DNA of 64,000 bases, from the NCBI GenBank assembly GCA_013538855.1, contig JABXJS010000087.1, positions 62,001-126,000 on the forward strand. The letters run 5' to 3'. The translations under genes and the position numbers were made by a program. Shown one piece after another: positions 62,701 through 64,000 of the stretch; position 1 is the stretch's first letter; the number at the start of each line of letters is the position of its first letter. The DNA comes from Herpetosiphonaceae bacterium. Its GTDB lineage: Bacteria > Chloroflexota > Chloroflexia > Chloroflexales > Herpetosiphonaceae. The notes below the pieces were generated by a model, which worked only from the letters and a program-made list of their open reading frames with translations, ran no database searches and was not told where the DNA came from.

Positions 62701-64000
62701 CTGGATCGTAGAGACAAATTTCTAACTGGATATCCGTGAGCAGCTTTTGCACACCTTCGCCAACTGCTTCAAGTACGGCAGAAAGATTGAGGCCTGCATT
62801 GAGGCGGCTGCTCAGCTCCTGCAGCAACGACAGCTCAACGCCGCGCCGACGCTCATCGTTGAGCAAGCGTGCATTGCCAATGGCGATCGCTGCTTGGCCA
62901 GCAAGCGTCTGTGACAGTGTAATATCGCTTGGCGACCACGACTGAGCGTGGGTATACACAGCGCAGACAAGCACACCAACGAGTGTATCGTGCACAATCA
63001 GTGGCACACCCAGCGCGCTACGCAGGCCGTGCTGCTCAAACCATGCCTGATCGGCAGCCACGCGCTTATCAGTTGCGACATTCGCGATAGCCAGCGGCTG
63101 CTGTGTTTCAGCAACATGCGCCAGCAATGTTTGCGCCGCAGACGAGCGCTGAGAGCCGATCTCCTCATCGGCAAGCTCAGCGTTGAAATCGTCATCGATG
63201 GCCAGCGCAGCAAGCTCGAAGGAGCGACCAGCCTCATTGTAGAGCCATGCGGTTACCTTCTCGACATTCAAGGCCAGCAAGACATTTTCCGTCAGCCGAT
63301 CCAGAATGTGGTGCTGATCGAGCGAAGAGCCGACAGAGCGGCTATTCTCATAGAGCACAAACAGCTCGCGCGACTGGCGGCGCTGTGCAGCAAACAGATT
63401 AGCAGTGCGTAGGGCCAACGAAGCCTGCGCCGCAAACGACTCAAGCAGCTCAAGGTCGGCGGTGGTAAAGGCTTTCGTAGCATCAACGTGGGCCACAGCC
63501 AGCACACCGCTCAGCGCATCGCCATCACGGAGTGGCACGGCGGCCAGCGCTGTAACAGGCACATCCTTGGGCAAGGCTATATGCTCTTGAGACTCAGCAT
63601 AGTGGTTAACTAGGCTCGACGTAGCTGTCTTTGCCACTTTGCCGACAACGCCCAAGCCCACCTTCAAGCGTGCGCCAAGATATTTTGCAGGAAACTGATG
63701 GATGTACTTGACTTCGAGAATATTGGGATTGGTGCCGAACGTATAGATACCGCCACCGGCGGCTTCTAGCAGCTCAGTTGCCTTAACCAGCACCATCTGC
63801 AAGAAGGCATCGACATCAAGCTGCTGAGCCAAGCCTTGCAGCGAGTGGGTAAACGCATCGAGGGCCTTCTCACGGCGCACAATTGCGGTAGCGACATACA
63901 GGCGCTCAAAGGTGGCAGCAACAGTTCGTGCCAGGAGCACACAGCTTGTGCGCAGTGCAGGCAGATCGGCATACTCGCTGGTCACAACGACCACGCCAAG
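53783..64000 (-). CDS. Giant multi-GAF sensor histidine kinase (5' end outside window)
   Basis: At least 3405 residues; the frame is still open at the right edge, where LGVVVVTSEYADL is the end of another GAF domain, so the start lies beyond. I count 17 complete GAF domains plus that partial one, each about 160-190 residues and joined by helices of the form ARLFAERERQIRELD...ITSTLD, a repeating signalling-helix register. Many keep SWIGVPL and GVLSIQ strands. A PAS domain (AILQSISEGVIVLDHDTERI) follows, then HisKA with SHELRTPLTPIRG near visible residue 3158 and a HATPase with LVSNAIKYTY, DTGVGLTPDQ and GGTGLGLSIAKSF. No membrane helix: cytoplasmic. No bilin-binding cysteine motif noticed. Phosphotransfer goes to the coupled receiver at 53406. 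Confidence 0.96.
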   Translation of the reverse strand, partial: LGVVVVTSEYADLPALRTSCVLLARTVAATFERLYVATAIVRREKALDAFTHSLQGLAQQLDVDAFLQMVLVKATELLEAAGGGIYTFGTNPNILEVKYIHQFPAKYLGARLKVGLGVVGKVAKTATSSLVNHYAESQEHIALPKDVPVTALAAVPLRDGDALSGVLAVAHVDATKAFTTADLELLESFAAQASLALRTANLFAAQRRQSRELFVLYENSRSVGSSLDQHHILDRLTENVLLALNVEKVTAWLYNEAGRSFELAALAIDDDFNAELADEEIGSQRSSAAQTLLAHVAETQQPLAIANVATDKRVAADQAWFEQHGLRSALGVPLIVHDTLVGVLVCAVYTHAQSWSPSDITLSQTLAGQAAIAIGNARLLNDERRRGVELSLLQELSSRLNAGLNLSAVLEAVGEGVQKLLTDIQLEICLYDPETETLRSGYASAVVRDNFASESGIYRLDEGFSGWLARHRTPLRIGNTVEQRTVRPMREPDDSQVYSYLGVPMLVGDELIGTLELGSPQLHHFDEEDERLVTIIASQAAQAIRNVRRYEATDEVLRERVRELTALQRISRELTSTLRLEQLLPAMLTEIVQATNCDQGLVALATDDTSNTFEVVSALGFSADFDIDHKVAQVLQHGVLADHLQRADAIIIDDSTTLDPPLVWPNVRSLLMAPILYENRVAGAIIATDSVERTFNHTALDFVRSVSDQAALAIGNSQHFAEQVRQRELLQQRASLLNEVLEIGNALRADMELSVLLEQIAFSVSEAAGYRIVLFHLLDPEHPKQLKLVTGAGLALTELDARREAEIQLDRYDPYFDPQYRIGRVYFVPAPNSNPDATAWETTDQLLVPLYNTSRELIGIMTVDDPFNHERPNRRIVETLEIFANQAAIAVENASLFEVRTRQIAELAAINRISRAATSSLDFNALAHEVYEVLRETLPLEAYYLGVFNDNVDEVLSSYGVEHEHITVNVNKGPLNPASLTGWMAAHREPLLFSDLPKEVQLYTGMQWQQMGELISRSWIGMPLITGEGVIQGVLSIQHSDVNRYSARDVDLLQTVANQLAVAIENSRLFGNAQRRLQELALVNRIGSVTSSTLDFEEILREVYRALCDILPIDVFYSFIYDPQREEIDLRVNVDEGRFFIEHQREKLLSRSPSEWIINHKEPLLFTDMPVQMKGRFKVKRFGNLARRVRSWVGVPLRINAEESVGLLSIQHYQPNMYSEREQALLQTIANQVSLAVQNARLFAERERQIRELDAIGKIGQLMSASFVLDDMLLQTAKYLQEVTSAPIFFTLVYDPEHNMITRSFAIQEGVLASAASQGGPPRPGSLSEWVLKHREPLILVDINDAESMTQLNLVPVSNPVEGKIRGPRSWIGVPIFARDGAPIGLLSLQDYNVGTFDERTVSFLTNVSSHVSLGLQKVELFQQRDRQIRELETMRRIGQVTSSTLDMDEMMHNVYHVLTESLPVESFVINIYDSQIDMLVYSLLIDRDQQIQVPPVRAVRPRSLTDWILRHRQPLLFRNLAEELSTYPDIEPLQHGQGPTALSWMGVPLMAKSEHPIGVLALQHYDAERFSVQDLDFLSNIAYQVTLGVQNVRLYEQTEQSLQQLGAEAERLALINHVSNLTASTLDPQVLYSLAVEEMAHVSGADQARLVIFDYEQNLGIARAEYPPSDVEITVPVEGNATLPWMQQHRRPLIINDVETNPLAEGFREILGAMGIHRLMLVPLIVKGELIGSVGLDSHNESKMFTPRDAETCQTIANQVSQALENARLFAETERQASVLSRKVGELSVLLEAGQALSSIREPDQVLHALVRLVARQLQADTVVLSTFNSEQILVPAASLGLPNEFVKSMRVAAGQGLIGSVAQTVAPLTVADVQNMPPNSQYPDFNRDHHLVSFLGVPVLYREEVMGVLSVMTNSLREFSDDDIALLSALADQAAIALENARLFTERERQITMLQALNDVTQSITSTLNTDQLLRELHAQLGKVVDNRYSFIALYDDTTNMLTFPVLIDNSQPREQAELPLSSGVLSQVVLERRTIVLNTAEETAESSRLVLGSDVQMASWIGVPIISGDHVLGVINIQNERPRSFTPEIVQFLQSVGSQAAIALENARLFAERERQIAEAEILAAIGQSITSTLSPEALTNSVLEGIRPVLDVQNAYIVLYDAPSGMVTTTFGYSGGKPFHVPPHLLNNDFLKTLMFEQQPVILNTSAAIDEFNISPRLTNVPTELAFIEPHSVLAVPITMGSQTTGMHLNQPLGVLTILSEQPYAYTDAHLRFLNAVANQSSNAVQKAILFSERERRIRELDTLNRISQSITSTINLDEILARLHDGLSEIVDTSTSFIGLYDDRTNVMHYEQAYDQGVQIHFPSAPLGVNVNSWVIQNRQPLLLNTFDEANEYRDEVARARVIQARIGAEGVEQSYLVVPIIVGNTVLGVINLQSYEQYAFSEYDMGFVSTMAAQAAASIANARLFEARERSIQQLRTLSTIGQAMGSTVRFEDLLQVIYEQTSLLVDTRNFYLAMYDERRDEVTFPLFFEHGEPLEIEPQRGLNGLTEYVIKARQPLVLQGDIKRQLESLNVQIIGEMSRSWVGIPLIAADKVIGVMSIQDYEHDAAYNDDDIQLLSTVANQAAQALENARLFSESRESVRELSTLSDTSVSLASTLDVDELLAISASSAIEMARADFGGVIVIDVDTDMVTHSLILDNSWNELPMTLSATSITSFKMLRPLREGQVVTLYDAAVDEKLAPLIQPLGIRGVVFLPMMREGLRGVVFVAMRSPYTFEDRSIASLLILTTQIGQALNNAQLFDQIRRFNLELEEIVAQRTQALADANAQLTGEKERVEALYNIATELGTTLDRSELLVRTLDLSAKALNVDRGTVLMLDRETRKLTCQAVLNEELGLRSLDTPVEFEENGGLAYWVLNNSEGVVIEDVTNDSRWMDFNDGRNNAVRSVIAVPLFSSDQPQGVLMLYNANPSFFSIDHLRFLSTIAGEVSSALHNADLYNLVYDSADRLSDAMWQQREEASKTTAILQSISEGVIVLDHDTERIILYNPAAEEVLRIPRPAVIDQNLQAFAQPRDEEELHEEGRALLLYTGLHEGIQYVQQNDAVQSSLIELPGQIIAANFAPVTGEGGLRFGVVVVLRDITREVEADRAKRDFIATVSHELRTPLTPIRGFVDLMLLGAVGDLSDPQRETLNTIKSNTLRMVSLVEDLLEIGRLEAGKIKLNTSAANVNQMVRDVVGMWTNELNTKNMTLTLELDDTLPLIEYDSKRIGQVMTNLVSNAIKYTYAGGVVRIRTFRNEDNLIQVDVQDTGVGLTPDQQKNLFKRFYRADSPLRDEVGGTGLGLSIAKSFVELHHGDMWVQSVYGEGSTFSFSLPEKQPLPDLGPEDDGQELASVQTFEETAS

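Noticed and set aside
53783-64000. Phytochrome-type (bilin-binding) GAF domain in the giant kinase
   Set aside because: I found no conserved chromophore cysteine setting (such as CxH with flanking motif) in any of the GAF domains read.
1-64000. CRISPR arrays, tRNA genes, insertion sequences, integrases
   Set aside because: No regularly spaced repeats, cloverleaf-like segments, transposase motifs or att-type direct repeats seen on either strand.

Overview
The window is a gene-dense chromosome segment of a Chloroflexota bacterium, most likely class Chloroflexia. The genus cannot be fixed from sequence alone. The evidence is the gene content: giant GAF-array histidine kinases, exported proteins ending in a short aromatic-LP-x-V tail, RsbU-type and PP2C phosphatases together with a membrane Ser/Thr kinase, an EccC-type ATPase, and PbpA/ClpC/S1/TrxB/Pfk/GatA housekeeping genes with Shine-Dalgarno sites. 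I saw no tRNA, rRNA, CRISPR array, transposase, prophage or plasmid function.

Layout. 1-3.3 kb: the 3' part of a large exported Calx-beta-like repeat protein and a small LPDTG (sortase-type) surface protein. 3.6-8.1 kb: gltB, isolated. 8.2-9.7 kb: membrane SpoIIE-type phosphatase. 9.97-19.5 kb: one tightly packed minus-strand operon. In transcription order it encodes a ubiquitin-fold/FHA-like protein (EccD/YukD-like), an EccC three-ATPase translocase, an FHA membrane protein, a von Willebrand A membrane protein, a Ser/Thr kinase with an outside SH3-like domain, and a PP2C phosphatase with an outside Pro/Thr tail. This is the most interesting part of the window: a type VII secretion-like motor fused genetically to a complete phospho-Thr switch. 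19.6-20.9 kb: a one-TM protein and a HAD phosphatase from an extended -10 promoter. 20.9-29.5 kb: a minus-strand run of PBP2-type transpeptidase, M20 peptidase, S41 lipoprotein protease, an unknown 444-aa protein and an S8 protease.

29.6-36 kb: monocistronic housekeeping genes clpC, rpsA, pfkA, trxB, most with recognisable promoters and/or terminators. 36.1-36.5 kb: a small orphan gene. 36.6-42.4 kb: a glycosyltransferase operon (two GT2, one GT4, DUF402, Yip1-like, BtuF-like) plus a zinc-ribbon membrane protein. 42.6-48.5 kb: gatA, a J-domain-like coiled-coil protein, and a heterodimeric ABC exporter pair with complementary degenerate and canonical sites. 48.7-50.6 kb: DUF1206 membrane protein and a DegT-type aminotransferase. 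50.7-52.5 kb: a soluble DegS-like kinase and NarL-type regulator. 52.6-64 kb: a giant histidine kinase running off the right edge (17 complete GAF domains plus the end of another, PAS, HisKA, HATPase), translationally coupled to a single-domain receiver and an alpha/beta hydrolase whose nucleophile serine is glycine.

Promoters: six candidate promoters use an extended -10 (TGn before an imperfect TATAAT-like hexamer), whereas those with a perfect TATAAT lack the TG. Most transcription units end in clear GC-rich hairpins. No gene-free stretch exceeds 300 bases.
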